Part shown: positions 37,708 through 49,110 of the stretch, piece after piece
Position numbering within the stretch: the stretch's first letter is position 1
How the letters are laid out: each line of letters opens with the position of its first letter
Assembly: GCA_020628165.1 (NCBI GenBank)
Contig: JAHDFM010000004.1
Location: forward strand, 25,943 to 89,942
Source: Bdellovibrionales bacterium
GTDB lineage: Bacteria > Bdellovibrionota > Bdellovibrionia > Bdellovibrionales > UBA1609
DNA: 64,000 nt
Direction of reading: 5' to 3'
Notes under the pieces: generated by a model
Database searches by the model: none
Told to the model about the DNA's origin: nothing
What the model saw: the letters and a program-made list of their open reading frames with translations, nothing else
Position numbers and translations under genes: made by a program

Positions 37708-40700
37708 ATCTTGTTGAGTGTTCTATTGATAATTAAAGAAGTCCCTGTCTCTTTGAAATTCATCACTGAATCCATGGCAGCTGGATACGAATGCACACTA
37801 ACATTATTGCCATAAGCAGGGTTCACTGTAAAGATCTGACTTCCCTCACGACTGATTCCCATAAGAAGGTCATCTTTGGTATTATAAAACAAACGATAAC
37901 CTGAAGATGGTAAATCTGTTGGAGACGGAGAAATCTTATCTAACCCCAAGTAATTGGCATCAGAGGTGCTTGGCAAACCAGTACCATTGTCATTAAAGTA
38001 AAATACGCCACCAACATTAGCTAAGAAAACATAGCCCGTGTTCGAACTCTCTTCAAACACTATGTCGGTAGGACCGGCAGACACACTGGTATATGGCGCT
38101 GGAAGGCTCAAGGTCATACGACCCACTAAGCTTGGCACTGCTGAGCCTGAATCTGATGTTTTAGTTCCTAGTGGTGACAGATCATAAATGTGCACATAAC
38201 TTTTGCCGTTACTGTTATCGCGGGTAGCAATGTACAACCTTTTTAAAGAGTCACTCACTTCTAGACCAAGAATGCTATCATCAGAGCCATCGGCATCGTA
38301 ATTGAAAAAATCAGTGACTGTGAGCAAATTTCCAGCGTTGTAATCAAATTTGAGTTCTTTACCAGTGTCATCAACCCAGAAAAGATAACTTCCCCAAGTT
38401 TTTGACAAACGATGCCCATAACCACCTGGGCCTAAGTACAATTGACTGGCACAGGTTCCGACACACTTAAAACCACCGGCAAGAGGAGTGGAAATATTGC
38501 TCATATTTCCAGAAAGTTTAACAGCATCTTGAGTGGTTGTGTAAGGACCATCTCTATCAGACAGAGCTCCTGCCAAGAAATTCAAAGAACTTCCTGTATA
38601 GTAGTAAGATAACCTTTGTGTGCGATCACCATCACGCCAAGGTAAATTCTCATAAAGACTCCATGGCGACCCCACAGGTTCTTGGGTCACTTGACCTTCA
38701 AAAAGTTTTAAATCCCATAGGAAGTTCTTTTTAACCACGCCCACTTTATAAGACCCACTGATCATCACATGATTCATGAAAAACTCTGTCCCTCCAGCAC
38801 CGTAAAGAGTTTGCTCGTGTGGCAACTCAAGACTCCAATCAACATCGGTGACCGTCACATTGTCCACTTGCTTTCTTGCGGAGACAAGATCAAAAATTTC
38901 AAATGGCACTAAATATGTATTGTTCACCTTAACAGTCCACTCTTGCGTTTCTCTAAAGTTACCGTCACTGACGACCACTTTGATCTTATGCTCCCCTTTT
39001 GCTAGAGGGCCCGTGCCGTCAACATCGATCCCCCCTTGAATTTTGTCTGGAACATATTCAAAAGTGTTGCTACGATCGTAAACTAAGATATCATTCACAA
39101 ACCAACTGTAATGAAGAACAGGCGCTGGAAACGCATCCGCATCAGTCACATCAACAGATAAGGTCAATAAATCTAATTCATTCATTGTTTGATTCGCAGC
39201 CACTGGTAAAAAGCTATCAATGCTTGGACGATTTAGATTGGAGCCTGCTGGGTTCACTTGTAAGAAGAAATGCACAATGTCTTCTTCGTTAGTCACAGTA
39301 TCAAGAACTCTGAGTTCAATTCGGTGCCAAGTAGCAGGGTCTGTGGTCGTGATGTCGTCAGGATATTTAGGGTGCCAAGTCAAAGTGAACGACTCGTTGT
39401 TTTCATCACTTTCAACACAAACACCATTTGCAACTTCACAAGCGCGAGGAGCGTCTAAAATTTGCACCTCGATGGGGTTCCCTTTCGAGTTACTAATGAG
39501 CAATGGATATGTGAATTGATCGACGCCACCACGGTTAGTTGTTTGAACCATATGGTGATCTGGCTGCATAGAGTATTCGGCAGGAACGCGTCCAGCGATC
39601 TCTTGTAACGATAGTTTCGGACTTTCAAAGAAAACAGGACTGATCACATTGACCTGCAAAGAAATAGCACCGTACTTGAGGTCAAGTGCATTGTTTAAAC
39701 GGTCAACATCACCATTATCAGTTAAAACGATATCAACGCCAAAGTCGGCTATTTGACCTTCCTGCGGACACCACTCTAATTTGTAATCATAGGCAATTTT
39801 GCCATCAATGAAATAGGGGCCATTCACTCGAGAGAATTTCGGAACCGCTAAGTCTTGATTGAGATCATTGTCAGACCCCGAAATGAGTCGACATTCTGCT
39901 ACGGCTGAGTTTCCAGAATAATCTGGATCAAATTGAGTGTATTTGTGCCCCCATAGTGATGAATGAGCATGGCAGTTAACTGGGTCAGTTTCTAAAGGGT
40001 CATCGAGAGCTGGAGAGGTAGGATCTCCAACCTCGTTTAAGCCGTCGTGTGGCATCGCATTCCCAAACTTATCTTTACACAAATTGAGCTCTGTTTGGAA
40101 CGAACCAAACAATGGCGTTGCTTCATCTTCATCAACCACTGTGATCACTTGTGAAAAGTAAGTATTCACTTGTGGCTCCAATGTATCTGATAGGTTGTTA
40201 AATGAAGGAATGTTGTTAACATTCTCTACTTCTAGTTTAAAGAACCTTTCGATGAATAAGCTACTGTCTGGCTGTAAAATATTATCAAAGATTTTAAGTT
40301 TAACAATAATGCCACCAGCTCCAGAGTATTTTTTGATGTCCTCGTCATCAGGTGTCCACTTAATACCACCTTCAGTTTGCGAACCCACTCCAGAAACATC
40401 ATAGTTTTGCTCAAGAATAACAGCTTCGATTCGCTCCGGTACGGGAATTACAGCGTTTCCTTGACTGACATCGTAAGCTTCAGTGATCTCAAAAGCCACT
40501 TTTTTAAGTTCAAGAGTCTTATCGCCATCTGAAGCATGAACCTTAAACAAGCCAGGAATGTTTTCAATGAACTTTTGCGAGACCACTATTGGATTAGCCA
40601 GGGTTTCACCACCCGCAATCGGAGTGCCGTTTTCATCAGTCAACTGTGGTGGTTCGTTGTCTTCGATCACAGAAATGTTCATCGGTAAAATGGTTTTGGT

Positions 40701-43700
40701 TGAACCGGATGGATACCCATAACCATTGTCGTTGACTTCAATCTTCATAATGTATGTTTCAGCCGTATCAGCCGTGTCTGGTGCATAATTGACATGGCAT
40801 ATGCGCGAGCCATGATACTTAATGCCTGACTGCAGGGTGTTGCACGGAATGCAAGTGGCAGGGTTACTACTCTCAGCATAAGAGCTCACCTCGTTGCGAC
40901 AGAAGTTCACTTGTCCAGTTGGAACTATGGCTTGAGGCAAGTTGGTGAAAATGTAACGATCACTTGGGTCTTTGGCCAAGTACTGATTGGTGTCGTCTTT
41001 CATGATGATTTTATAATTTAATAATTCAGTTCCTTCTTGCAAAACGATGTTTAAATTGTCGTTATGTAGAAGCGGTCTGTAGTTATAATCTCTAAAGCGG
41101 TAACGAACCACTTGATGATTGGGTGATCTTTCAAGCTGTCTTTGCACCTTGGCCGTGACTGTTTGCAAACCGGCAGGAATCACCACTTCTTCTTCTGTTA
41201 AATATCTTTTGCCGTTAGGTAAACCCAGAGGCACTACTAAACTAAGGGCTTCCAATGAAGTTCCAGCAGGGATCGTTAAATTACTTCCAGAGTTAGAAAG
41301 TGATCTCTCAAAAGTCACCTCACCAAACTCATAAAAAGAATTTGAATTTGTCACAGTCAAAGTTGTTGCAGGGTCACCGAGTGGCCCGTTGATTTGACCA
41401 ATCTCTCCAACGAGTGTTTGAGCACCATCATTGGCAATGAATTTTTGCTCATATTGAACCCAATTTTTATAAGGAGCTAATGAAAAGCCAATATGGTCGC
41501 GAGGTGATGTTGGCAAACTTAAAGTAATGCTAGGGTCTCCTAGAGCATGATTAATAGCACTGCCTGCAGGAAAGCTTCGTTTGTATCTATAAGTCGGAAC
41601 CGTCACTGAGCTTACGCCACTGGCCATGAAGAAATCACCGGCCACGCGAAATTCAAAAGACGTATTCCCAGGAGCATTTGTGAAGCGAGTGTCTTCTGGG
41701 ATCATCACATCTAAGTCTGTCGTCCCTGGGCCACGAGTTAAAGTGACCCAAAGAAAGTCACTGCTCACGGCTGCATGAGAAGTAGTTATCGTACCATCAG
41801 ATAATGGATCTGCTATGACTGATAATGCATTGGCAGGAACCTCTCTATTAATGGCAATGATTGGAACGTAGACTTCTTGATCATCCTCTGCGACAGTCAC
41901 GTCGTAAGCCGTTTCAAACTCAACAAAGTGACCTGTCGACGCCTCAACTAAATTCAATTGAAACCCTTTTGGCACTGTGTTGCTTGAAGCACCTACCACA
42001 GAGCGTTCTAATTTTAAAACTCCTGAATATTTAGAAACAGCATAAACGCGGTTGCCTTGCCATTTGTATGAGAATTTTGTTTTGCGGGTGAGACCAATAT
42101 CATCAAACTTTCTCGATAAAATTACTGGTTGATTGTTGTAATAATTGGTTGTGAATGGCAATACATTCACATCGGTGTCTTCACGAACCACTTGTGGAAT
42201 GTCACCGTCGCCATCTTTGGTCCAATGTGGATAACGCCTAAAGGTACGAATGCCTTCATCTAACCACCAGTACCATGCGTTGGTGTTCCAACCCATGCAA
42301 GAACGTTGGTTAATGTCTTGGGCCACTAAGTTTTTGATAACTACAGGGGCAACACCACCATGGTCATCTGTAATAATGAAATTAATATCGACAATGCGAG
42401 TGTTGTGATCTGGTTTCCACTGATAATGGTAAGTCACTTTATTATTGACATTGTCTTCAACTCGATTGGTCTCAGTAATATTCTGTGTGCCCGCACCAAC
42501 GATTCTTAAACTGATGTTGTCTTTTGGGCTCGCACCAGCAACGTTATCTGGGTCTTCTAATTCAACAGAAAAAGTAAAAGCGCCATTGCTCGGTGCCGAA
42601 TCATCAGCTAAACCATAGACATCTTTATTGAGACAAGAGTCCCATTCTCTCGGAACCATATGAAGCGGGTTGGTCGCAACGATATCACCCAATAAAACTG
42701 GAGGGTCATTCAGGTCGGTCACTGCAATGGTGTGCAACAAGATATCTGCACCACCACTGCCATCATTAAGACTGAGCTCAAAAGTTGCAGACCTTCGTTT
42801 GCCGTCTGCATTGTTAGGGGTGAACACAATCTCAACATTGTCACCCGTTACCGTCGTTCCCGGAGCTTGTCCGTTAAGAGTTGATGGGCCGTAGTGTCCC
42901 GACCCACCGAGCACCCAAGTATAATTAGTTGTTCCATCTGGATCACTGGCAGAGAATTGACAACGATACTCATCGTTTTCAATCACTGTATTATCCGTAC
43001 AAACTACCGTGATTTCAGGAGGTCTATTGACATCAAGTACCTGAAACTCCCAGTCCACTTGTAAAATTTGACCACCATCAGAAACAATGGCGCTCACAGG
43101 ATAAGTCGTTGGCCTATGGCCTGTGTAGTCAGGAGTCCAAGAAAAACTAGAAGTCCCTGCATCGTGAAAGGCTCCTTCAAAAGTCCAAACGTAGAAAACT
43201 AAATCTCCATCAGGATCAAGAGCAACAGCTTTCAAACGGCCCTCTTGCTGTTCTTGCACAATACGTAAACCTGGTCTCGTAGAAGCTTGCTCATTGAGAA
43301 CGGGTGGAGTGTTGGCCGCTCCAAATGGAAATGGTGACATTGCAATATTGCCAGCTAAGTCATAATCAAAATCCACATTGTGATCAGCCTCTAACATACT
43401 TAAAAATGCATAGTTAGAAGACAATGTGTTTTTCATGAATTTGTACAACAAATCCATTTTCACAGTGAAATCGATTTCAAAAAAGTCCATGCGATCAAGA
43501 ACAATTTGTTTAATTGTGCTTTGAATTTTTAAGATTTCTGCTTTTGAATAACTCTTGATGGATCGACCTGGATAATTTGATAACAAATCGTAAGTAAGAC
43601 TTGAATAAAAGTCTGGCTTCACAGTGGTTTCACTATCAAAGATAAAACCATAAAAATGAGTGTCGTGATACTCCATTTCCACTTCAAGAATTAAAAAACC

Positions 43701-44003
43701 GTCAAGGCTTGAGCCTTTTGGGACGATTTTTTTATGGACGACACCTTCATCTAGTCGCTCCCCTTCATCCGGAGTCACTTCTAACAGGGTTTGAAGAGAT
43801 TGGTTGGTATCTCCAACCTTTCTCACCACAACTGCGTAGTTGTCATCGGAATGGTCTAAAAACTCATCCGTTGAAAATTGCACTTGATCCCCAGGTGGGA
43901 TCACAATAGAAAAGTCCTCAGCATCACTGCCCGTCTCAATACACGAAACGAGCGATGCTCCAAAGAAAATTAAAATAAGAAAACGTACAACATATAATTT
44001 CAT
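37692..44003 (-). CDS. Giant lipoprotein with cadherin/Ig-like repeats (2103 residues)
   Basis: A 2103-residue predicted outer-membrane lipoprotein, lipobox LVSC with Cys near 21. After an N-terminal helical region (about 130-235) come many Ig/cadherin-like units recognisable by phrases such as SDPDGTTNYTW, TDLNDPPVL, EDNEPPQL and VTDADAFPAP. A middle stretch (about 700-1000) has repeated Ser/Thr-rich Calx-beta-like units, and the last 300 residues look like a beta-propeller-like lipoprotein tail ending INRTLNKIFELK. Third gene of a three-gene operon, 13 nt after the FG-GAP gene. Probable surface adhesin or scaffold; partner and orientation are not known. Confidence 0.8.
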   Translation of the reverse strand: MKLYVVRFLILIFFGASLVSCIETGSDAEDFSIVIPPGDQVQFSTDEFLDHSDDNYAVVVRKVGDTNQSLQTLLEVTPDEGERLDEGVVHKKIVPKGSSLDGFLILEVEMEYHDTHFYGFIFDSETTVKPDFYSSLTYDLLSNYPGRSIKSYSKAEILKIQSTIKQIVLDRMDFFEIDFTVKMDLLYKFMKNTLSSNYAFLSMLEADHNVDFDYDLAGNIAMSPFPFGAANTPPVLNEQASTRPGLRIVQEQQEGRLKAVALDPDGDLVFYVWTFEGAFHDAGTSSFSWTPDYTGHRPTTYPVSAIVSDGGQILQVDWEFQVLDVNRPPEITVVCTDNTVIENDEYRCQFSASDPDGTTNYTWVLGGSGHYGPSTLNGQAPGTTVTGDNVEIVFTPNNADGKRRSATFELSLNDGSGGADILLHTIAVTDLNDPPVLLGDIVATNPLHMVPREWDSCLNKDVYGLADDSAPSNGAFTFSVELEDPDNVAGASPKDNISLRIVGAGTQNITETNRVEDNVNNKVTYHYQWKPDHNTRIVDINFIITDDHGGVAPVVIKNLVAQDINQRSCMGWNTNAWYWWLDEGIRTFRRYPHWTKDGDGDIPQVVREDTDVNVLPFTTNYYNNQPVILSRKFDDIGLTRKTKFSYKWQGNRVYAVSKYSGVLKLERSVVGASSNTVPKGFQLNLVEASTGHFVEFETAYDVTVAEDDQEVYVPIIAINREVPANALSVIADPLSDGTITTSHAAVSSDFLWVTLTRGPGTTDLDVMIPEDTRFTNAPGNTSFEFRVAGDFFMASGVSSVTVPTYRYKRSFPAGSAINHALGDPSITLSLPTSPRDHIGFSLAPYKNWVQYEQKFIANDGAQTLVGEIGQINGPLGDPATTLTVTNSNSFYEFGEVTFERSLSNSGSNLTIPAGTSLEALSLVVPLGLPNGKRYLTEEEVVIPAGLQTVTAKVQRQLERSPNHQVVRYRFRDYNYRPLLHNDNLNIVLQEGTELLNYKIIMKDDTNQYLAKDPSDRYIFTNLPQAIVPTGQVNFCRNEVSSYAESSNPATCIPCNTLQSGIKYHGSRICHVNYAPDTADTAETYIMKIEVNDNGYGYPSGSTKTILPMNISVIEDNEPPQLTDENGTPIAGGETLANPIVVSQKFIENIPGLFKVHASDGDKTLELKKVAFEITEAYDVSQGNAVIPVPERIEAVILEQNYDVSGVGSQTEGGIKWTPDDEDIKKYSGAGGIIVKLKIFDNILQPDSSLFIERFFKLEVENVNNIPSFNNLSDTLEPQVNTYFSQVITVVDEDEATPLFGSFQTELNLCKDKFGNAMPHDGLNEVGDPTSPALDDPLETDPVNCHAHSSLWGHKYTQFDPDYSGNSAVAECRLISGSDNDLNQDLAVPKFSRVNGPYFIDGKIAYDYKLEWCPQEGQIADFGVDIVLTDNGDVDRLNNALDLKYGAISLQVNVISPVFFESPKLSLQEIAGRVPAEYSMQPDHHMVQTTNRGGVDQFTYPLLISNSKGNPIEVQILDAPRACEVANGVCVESDENNESFTLTWHPKYPDDITTTDPATWHRIELRVLDTVTNEEDIVHFFLQVNPAGSNLNRPSIDSFLPVAANQTMNELDLLTLSVDVTDADAFPAPVLHYSWFVNDILVYDRSNTFEYVPDKIQGGIDVDGTGPLAKGEHKIKVVVSDGNFRETQEWTVKVNNTYLVPFEIFDLVSARKQVDNVTVTDVDWSLELPHEQTLYGAGGTEFFMNHVMISGSYKVGVVKKNFLWDLKLFEGQVTQEPVGSPWSLYENLPWRDGDRTQRLSYYYTGSSLNFLAGALSDRDGPYTTTQDAVKLSGNMSNISTPLAGGFKCVGTCASQLYLGPGGYGHRLSKTWGSYLFWVDDTGKELKFDYNAGNLLTVTDFFNYDADGSDDSILGLEVSDSLKRLYIATRDNSNGKSYVHIYDLSPLGTKTSDSGSAVPSLVGRMTLSLPAPYTSVSAGPTDIVFEESSNTGYVFLANVGGVFYFNDNGTGLPSTSDANYLGLDKISPSPTDLPSSGYRLFYNTKDDLLMGISREGSQIFTVNPAYGNNVSVHSYPAAMDSVMNFKETGTSLIINRTLNKIFELK

Positions 44004-44016
44004 AATTTAACTTTTG

Positions 44017-47000
44017 TTAATAGAATATAAAAAACACCCCTACATTAATTCCTCGATTATCTCCAAGGCCATCATGCCAATAACTTGGAACGAGCAAATC
44101 AGCAGTTCCATCGTTGTTGTAATCACCCATAGAAAATAAGTTTGCAAAGAAATAAGACGCTGCTTGCGCTGTTGGCGACTGCAACGAATACGGACGCAGG
44201 AAGCCATCGCTGTTGGTCACAACGTTCACACTCGGAAAGTCTTCGGTGAATAAACCTTGATCACTACCAAAGTAAATCACACCGCGTCCGATGTTAGAGA
44301 CACCGTTAAAGTCATCATCCCAGTACGGGTTACCAATGACAACATCATCATAGCCATCACCATTGAAGTCAGCCAGTCCTTTTCTATTTGACTGAATGGA
44401 TGCACCTGCATACAGATCAGATGTACCCGCAGCCCCTTTGACATAAAACTTTTGCCAAGGGAGCTTTCCGGCTGAAACATTGCAAGTGCTGTCAAAGGTC
44501 ACTGATCCAGACACATCGCCCACTGTTAATTGTTTGTTAAGATTTGCCGTGTCTTGGGCAAAGACATCTGAGTAAGTTGTATTGTTGTCTGTGTTACAAA
44601 TAGGTCCGTAGTAGAGATACATAGCTCCAGCATTAGCAGTGTCACTTGAGTCTTCATACGGAGCTGAAACTAATAAGTCTTCAAAGCCATCGCCATTGAC
44701 ATCACCGGCTTCAGTCATGTTATATGCAAACTCTCGGCCCTTTCTTTCTGTCACCGTTGTTGCTGGCGACTCTACTCGAGTAGGCATTAAAGCTCTCACC
44801 GTAGTGCTTGTCAAAGCTGTGTCGTTAGTCGACGGACAAGCAGAAGCGATATTAGCTTCAAAGTAAGATTCTGCACTGGCTGCCACCAAACCTTTGTTTG
44901 TCCCTTTAAAAATATAAATTCGACCATAATTTAGTGGTGTCGAATCAGCATCCGGATTGACATAACATCCGAGATCTTCAAAGTTAGGTGCTCCCAAGAA
45001 TAAGTCATCATAACCATTGTTATCAGTATCTAGAACAGCAGAGCTCATTGAGAACCTATGTGAAAGACGCTGAAAACCATATTCTAAATTGGCAAAGCCT
45101 GGTAAGCCAGGAAACACTGGGTTTCTGATAAGAGTAGGTTTACAAACATTGTTGGTATCACATGGATCTGTTCCTGACTCCGTCCCGTAAATATCAAGAT
45201 AAGTAGCCGCATTTGAAAAACTGATATCAGTTCCATAGCTAAAGTTCGCCGTATCTAATGACGGAGTTTGTAACCCGTTAGATGAGCCGTAAATTAATAA
45301 TGCATAACCATGATACTCAACTGCTGCACCATCGTTACATTCTGCTTGAGTTTTAGCATCATCGGGGTCTGGAACTGGATTTGTACAGTCCCAAGCAAAT
45401 GGTAACGTAGGACTTGAGCCATACGGATTTGTAATCACTATATCACTAAAGCCATCATTGTTGAAATCACCATGTTTGATCATATCGCGGTTATCTGCCC
45501 ATCTTGATATTGGTGAGTTAACACTAGTTTCGCCATAAACTTGGTCAAAATTTTCAGTCACAATTTGTGGGTTGCCCGACGAAGGAATCCATTGCGGTTG
45601 ATCTGTACTGATCACTCCCGCAGAGGACCCGAAAAATAATTCGTAGCGACTCTCTCTACTAAAGAAAAGCACATCAGCGAAGCCATCTCCATTGACATCA
45701 CCAGCAGGCCTTGCATAATCGGCCCAATAATTACTTTGAGTTTCAAACTTAGGGATCAATTGAGGTAATATGATGCCCTCTCTCACAACACTGGTGTCAC
45801 GCGATGCCCTCGGGTAGCAGTGAGCAGGGTCACTATCTGTTACAAAATCACCTGGATTTTCTAAACAAAGGGAACTTGTTACTAAGCCGTGTTCTTCAGA
45901 GCCAAAAAAGATAATACCGTCATATATAATACCACCTTGGCTATTGTAACGGACCGAATGAGCGGCAGCGTCGTCATAACCATCTCCGTTGACATCACCA
46001 ACGATAGACGCTCTTTGGTAACCTAGCTGTTGTGGTGACCCTAAGTTGTCATAAATTTGCTTATCAGAATCACTTTTAAAAGATGCAATATGGTAGCCAT
46101 TACTTAAGAACAAATGAGTCGATCCACTTCCTGCTCTAAAGGTGTCATCACCCGGGCCACCGGCAGCCACATCATTGTAATCTTCACTGGACCCATTGAG
46201 ATCACCATCGAAGTTACCAATTGCTACGGAGTAACCAATTTCAGTGTCGTCACCACCCGCTGTGCTGTAAAGTTTTTTATAGTTAGATGTCAACCCGCGA
46301 GTCGAATCACTTGTAAATAATAAAACGGCACCGGCACTTGTTCCGTTGGCATTATCATAAGGAGCACCAATAGCTAAATCTAGTAAACCATCATTAGTGA
46401 TTTGCCCCACTGTGATGGTTTCATTGCTATACCCCATTCTAGCGCCACCTCGAAATGAGTTGGACTGAAGAAGAGTCGGACGACAGTTCAATCTGTTGTC
46501 AGGATCATTGGCTATATTGCTGCTAAAATTGGCGCATGTAGAAGCCCCTAACAAGTATTGATCTGCTGCTGTAGTAACGCCTTGACCAGCGTAATTGTGT
46601 TCGTAATATTTTTGATTGTTTCCAAAATATTGCCACAACACTCCGGAGCTAGTTAAACTTGAGCCTTGCGGTTTTCCTCTTGAGGCTGCAACAACAATTT
46701 CCCCGTAACCATCACCATTTGAATCAATAGCTGGAACTTGCAGTGTACTGTTGTCATCATAAAAAGAAGGTGCACCCAATATAGCAACAGAACTTCCGAA
46801 ATCCTGACTTTCATTGTTCCTTGGAAATAAAATTCTGGAGTCACTAGCACTTGTTAAACACGAGTAATGATTTTCTTTTGACCCCAAAGAACGCGAGTTA
46901 CAGTTCCAAAAAGAGTGACTGCTCGGCGTTTCTTCAACAAGTGGACGAGTGGCCGCATCTCTACCGTAATAAAGGAAGGCCGCACCGGTCACTTGTGCTG

Positions 47001-49101
47001 GGTCATTTTGTGGAAAGCCATAAAAGCTCGTGCCTGACGTGTAGTTATCGGTCCAACCTCCGTCAACGGGAGTTTGTGCATTGTAAGTTGATGGAAGCTT
47101 GGTTGGGTTTGGATAATAAAACCCTGGAGCACCAACAACAAAGTCGGAGCCACCGTGATACTTGCCATCAGACATTAAAATTCTGTGATTGCCATTAACA
47201 TCAGCCCCATTAGAAATGGACATACCGAAGTACATATTTTCATGTGGAATGGGTGGAAAGACCTTAACAAATGGAAATCTTTTAGTAGTTTCTGTTGAGT
47301 CCACTTCATCATAGCCAAGGCCATATTTAGAACCAAAATAAATCGCAACAAATCCAACATTTTGAATGTAGGCCTTTTCTCCCGGAGCACCAACATGCAC
47401 TTCTCCGTCGTACTCGGCATAAGGAGCTCCTACGGCAATGTCATCATAACCATCAGCATTGAAGTCACCAATAAAGTTGAGGGCGTAACCAAACTGTATA
47501 GTTGTGTGTTGCCAACCAACAGAGCCGGGGCCTTCGTTATAAACATTTTGATACCCATTTGGAAAGATCTCACTTGGCCATTTGGCATAATCTGGCCACA
47601 GTCTCACTGGGCTACAAGAGCTGTCTTCAAGTAAACCATCACAAGTTCCAATATTATCCTGGATATTAGAGTAAGTCTGTGATGAAGACAGTCCGTTTTT
47701 ATTGCCAAAGAAAACAAAAGCAGCACCTGTGCGATACTGATTGCTAATTCCTGTGCGCATATAAGGAGCACCCACGATCAAATCTTCACAATCGTTGCCA
47801 CCCAATTTGTCGCCGTTAAAGTTACCACCACTCGAAAGTGAAAAGCCAAAGCGCTCATAGCCGGCAGAGTCTGAAAAAGTAATGATCTGAGGATCTTTTC
47901 CTGGACGAACAGGGTTAATACTCGGCTCTATATCTGTGTAAAGACTTGTGACGCCAGCTTCGGTGACAGAGTAGTAAACGTAGATGGCACCAGCATAGTT
48001 TGAAGAAACTCCTAAACTTCCTATTGAAGTCTCTGGCATGCCCATGGCTAAATCTTTAAAACCATCGCAGTTAAAATCACCTGAGGCCATAGCTTGACCA
48101 AGTTTTGCAGCACCTTTAGTAAAACCGTCTTCAGAAACAGGCTGATCTAACACTGGACTCTTACCTTTGATATAGGTTTCGAGACCACTTTGAACATAGG
48201 TTTCGTTCGTCACCCCGTCATCATAAGTCACTTTTAATGTAATGTTATCAATTTTTCCAAGTCCCAAATTGTTAGAGTCTAAGAAGCTCACAACACCTTG
48301 ACCGACAAGCGGATCCGACAACGCTGTCACACCATGAAAAAACTGTGAGGTGTAATTGGGTTCTAAAAAGTCCGCATTCACCACTGGAGTGATCGTTGCA
48401 AAAGGAAGGGATCCAATGGTCACTTCCGGCAAGTCAAAAAGTGGATCTGGGAAAGATGTTGGTGTCGACTCTGTGATTTCTTGATCTGGTCTTTCAAACT
48501 CACCGGGACGGTACTCGGCATGCACCTGAAAATAAAACTGAGTTGAACCTTCTAAGTTTGTGAAAGTATAACTCTGTTGATTAGCACTCAATGTGACAGC
48601 TGCATTGTCCCAATTGTTGGTTGTTGCAGCTGTTGGCTTGCTAAATGAATTTGTATAAATATGGTATCTATAAACTGAGTGAGGAAAATCCCAACTCAAA
48701 ACAATATTGCCATCAATGTCTTTTTCAATAGCAGTGATGCCTGAAAACCTGGGATAAGTTCTTATACGGACTTCTTTATCACCACCATAGCTCTCATTAT
48801 CACCATCAATAGCAATCACTTTAAATACATACTCTGTATCGGCCGTTAAACCTGTCACTGTGTAAGTGTCAAAAATAGAAACTTCAATGGGGTCTGATTG
48901 ACCCAATTCAAACACTTGGTATTCACTGTATTTATCTTGCTGCAACCAATCTAATTTTACAGCGGTCGGTGAAAGCACCTGATACGTATCTAGCCCTTGA
49001 AAGGACTGAATTATATTACCACCAGTGACCCCCTCTTTACAGGAGGATAAAGTCAATGAGATAAATAGTAATAACGTTCCAATTAATATCTTGTTCATCA
49101 T
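44017..49101 (-). CDS. Giant FG-GAP (integrin-alpha-like) lipoprotein, 1694 residues
   Basis: A 1694-residue predicted lipoprotein (lipobox LSSC, Cys near 21). Two fibronectin-III-like domains follow (about 35-115 and 118-215, with TYTVTGLTADTEYVFKV). Residues about 335-1694 hold 14 FG-GAP-like units with the Ca-binding DxNxDGxxD loop, for example GDFNADGYDDIAVGAP and GDVNGDGFEDLLVSAP. Fourteen units fit two seven-bladed propellers. It ends in a beta strand (VGVFFIFY). Known FG-GAP proteins mediate adhesion. Neighbour and paralogue at 49111 share the whole layout. The start has AGGGA upstream. It lies 9 nt after the paralogue's stop. Confidence 0.88.
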   Translation of the reverse strand: MMNKILIGTLLLFISLTLSSCKEGVTGGNIIQSFQGLDTYQVLSPTAVKLDWLQQDKYSEYQVFELGQSDPIEVSIFDTYTVTGLTADTEYVFKVIAIDGDNESYGGDKEVRIRTYPRFSGITAIEKDIDGNIVLSWDFPHSVYRYHIYTNSFSKPTAATTNNWDNAAVTLSANQQSYTFTNLEGSTQFYFQVHAEYRPGEFERPDQEITESTPTSFPDPLFDLPEVTIGSLPFATITPVVNADFLEPNYTSQFFHGVTALSDPLVGQGVVSFLDSNNLGLGKIDNITLKVTYDDGVTNETYVQSGLETYIKGKSPVLDQPVSEDGFTKGAAKLGQAMASGDFNCDGFKDLAMGMPETSIGSLGVSSNYAGAIYVYYSVTEAGVTSLYTDIEPSINPVRPGKDPQIITFSDSAGYERFGFSLSSGGNFNGDKLGGNDCEDLIVGAPYMRTGISNQYRTGAAFVFFGNKNGLSSSQTYSNIQDNIGTCDGLLEDSSCSPVRLWPDYAKWPSEIFPNGYQNVYNEGPGSVGWQHTTIQFGYALNFIGDFNADGYDDIAVGAPYAEYDGEVHVGAPGEKAYIQNVGFVAIYFGSKYGLGYDEVDSTETTKRFPFVKVFPPIPHENMYFGMSISNGADVNGNHRILMSDGKYHGGSDFVVGAPGFYYPNPTKLPSTYNAQTPVDGGWTDNYTSGTSFYGFPQNDPAQVTGAAFLYYGRDAATRPLVEETPSSHSFWNCNSRSLGSKENHYSCLTSASDSRILFPRNNESQDFGSSVAILGAPSFYDDNSTLQVPAIDSNGDGYGEIVVAASRGKPQGSSLTSSGVLWQYFGNNQKYYEHNYAGQGVTTAADQYLLGASTCANFSSNIANDPDNRLNCRPTLLQSNSFRGGARMGYSNETITVGQITNDGLLDLAIGAPYDNANGTSAGAVLLFTSDSTRGLTSNYKKLYSTAGGDDTEIGYSVAIGNFDGDLNGSSEDYNDVAAGGPGDDTFRAGSGSTHLFLSNGYHIASFKSDSDKQIYDNLGSPQQLGYQRASIVGDVNGDGYDDAAAHSVRYNSQGGIIYDGIIFFGSEEHGLVTSSLCLENPGDFVTDSDPAHCYPRASRDTSVVREGIILPQLIPKFETQSNYWADYARPAGDVNGDGFADVLFFSRESRYELFFGSSAGVISTDQPQWIPSSGNPQIVTENFDQVYGETSVNSPISRWADNRDMIKHGDFNNDGFSDIVITNPYGSSPTLPFAWDCTNPVPDPDDAKTQAECNDGAAVEYHGYALLIYGSSNGLQTPSLDTANFSYGTDISFSNAATYLDIYGTESGTDPCDTNNVCKPTLIRNPVFPGLPGFANLEYGFQRLSHRFSMSSAVLDTDNNGYDDLFLGAPNFEDLGCYVNPDADSTPLNYGRIYIFKGTNKGLVAASAESYFEANIASACPSTNDTALTSTTVRALMPTRVESPATTVTERKGREFAYNMTEAGDVNGDGFEDLLVSAPYEDSSDTANAGAMYLYYGPICNTDNNTTYSDVFAQDTANLNKQLTVGDVSGSVTFDSTCNVSAGKLPWQKFYVKGAAGTSDLYAGASIQSNRKGLADFNGDGYDDVVIGNPYWDDDFNGVSNIGRGVIYFGSDQGLFTEDFPSVNVVTNSDGFLRPYSLQSPTAQAASYFFANLFSMGDYNNDGTADLLVPSYWHDGLGDNRGINVGVFFIFY

Positions 49102-49110
49102 CTTTCCCTG

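Noticed and set aside
46851-47198. 115-residue plus-strand frame opposite the FG-GAP gene
   Set aside because: It lies fully inside a well-supported coding gene, has no Shine-Dalgarno or recognisable domain, and reads as the antisense of repeats.
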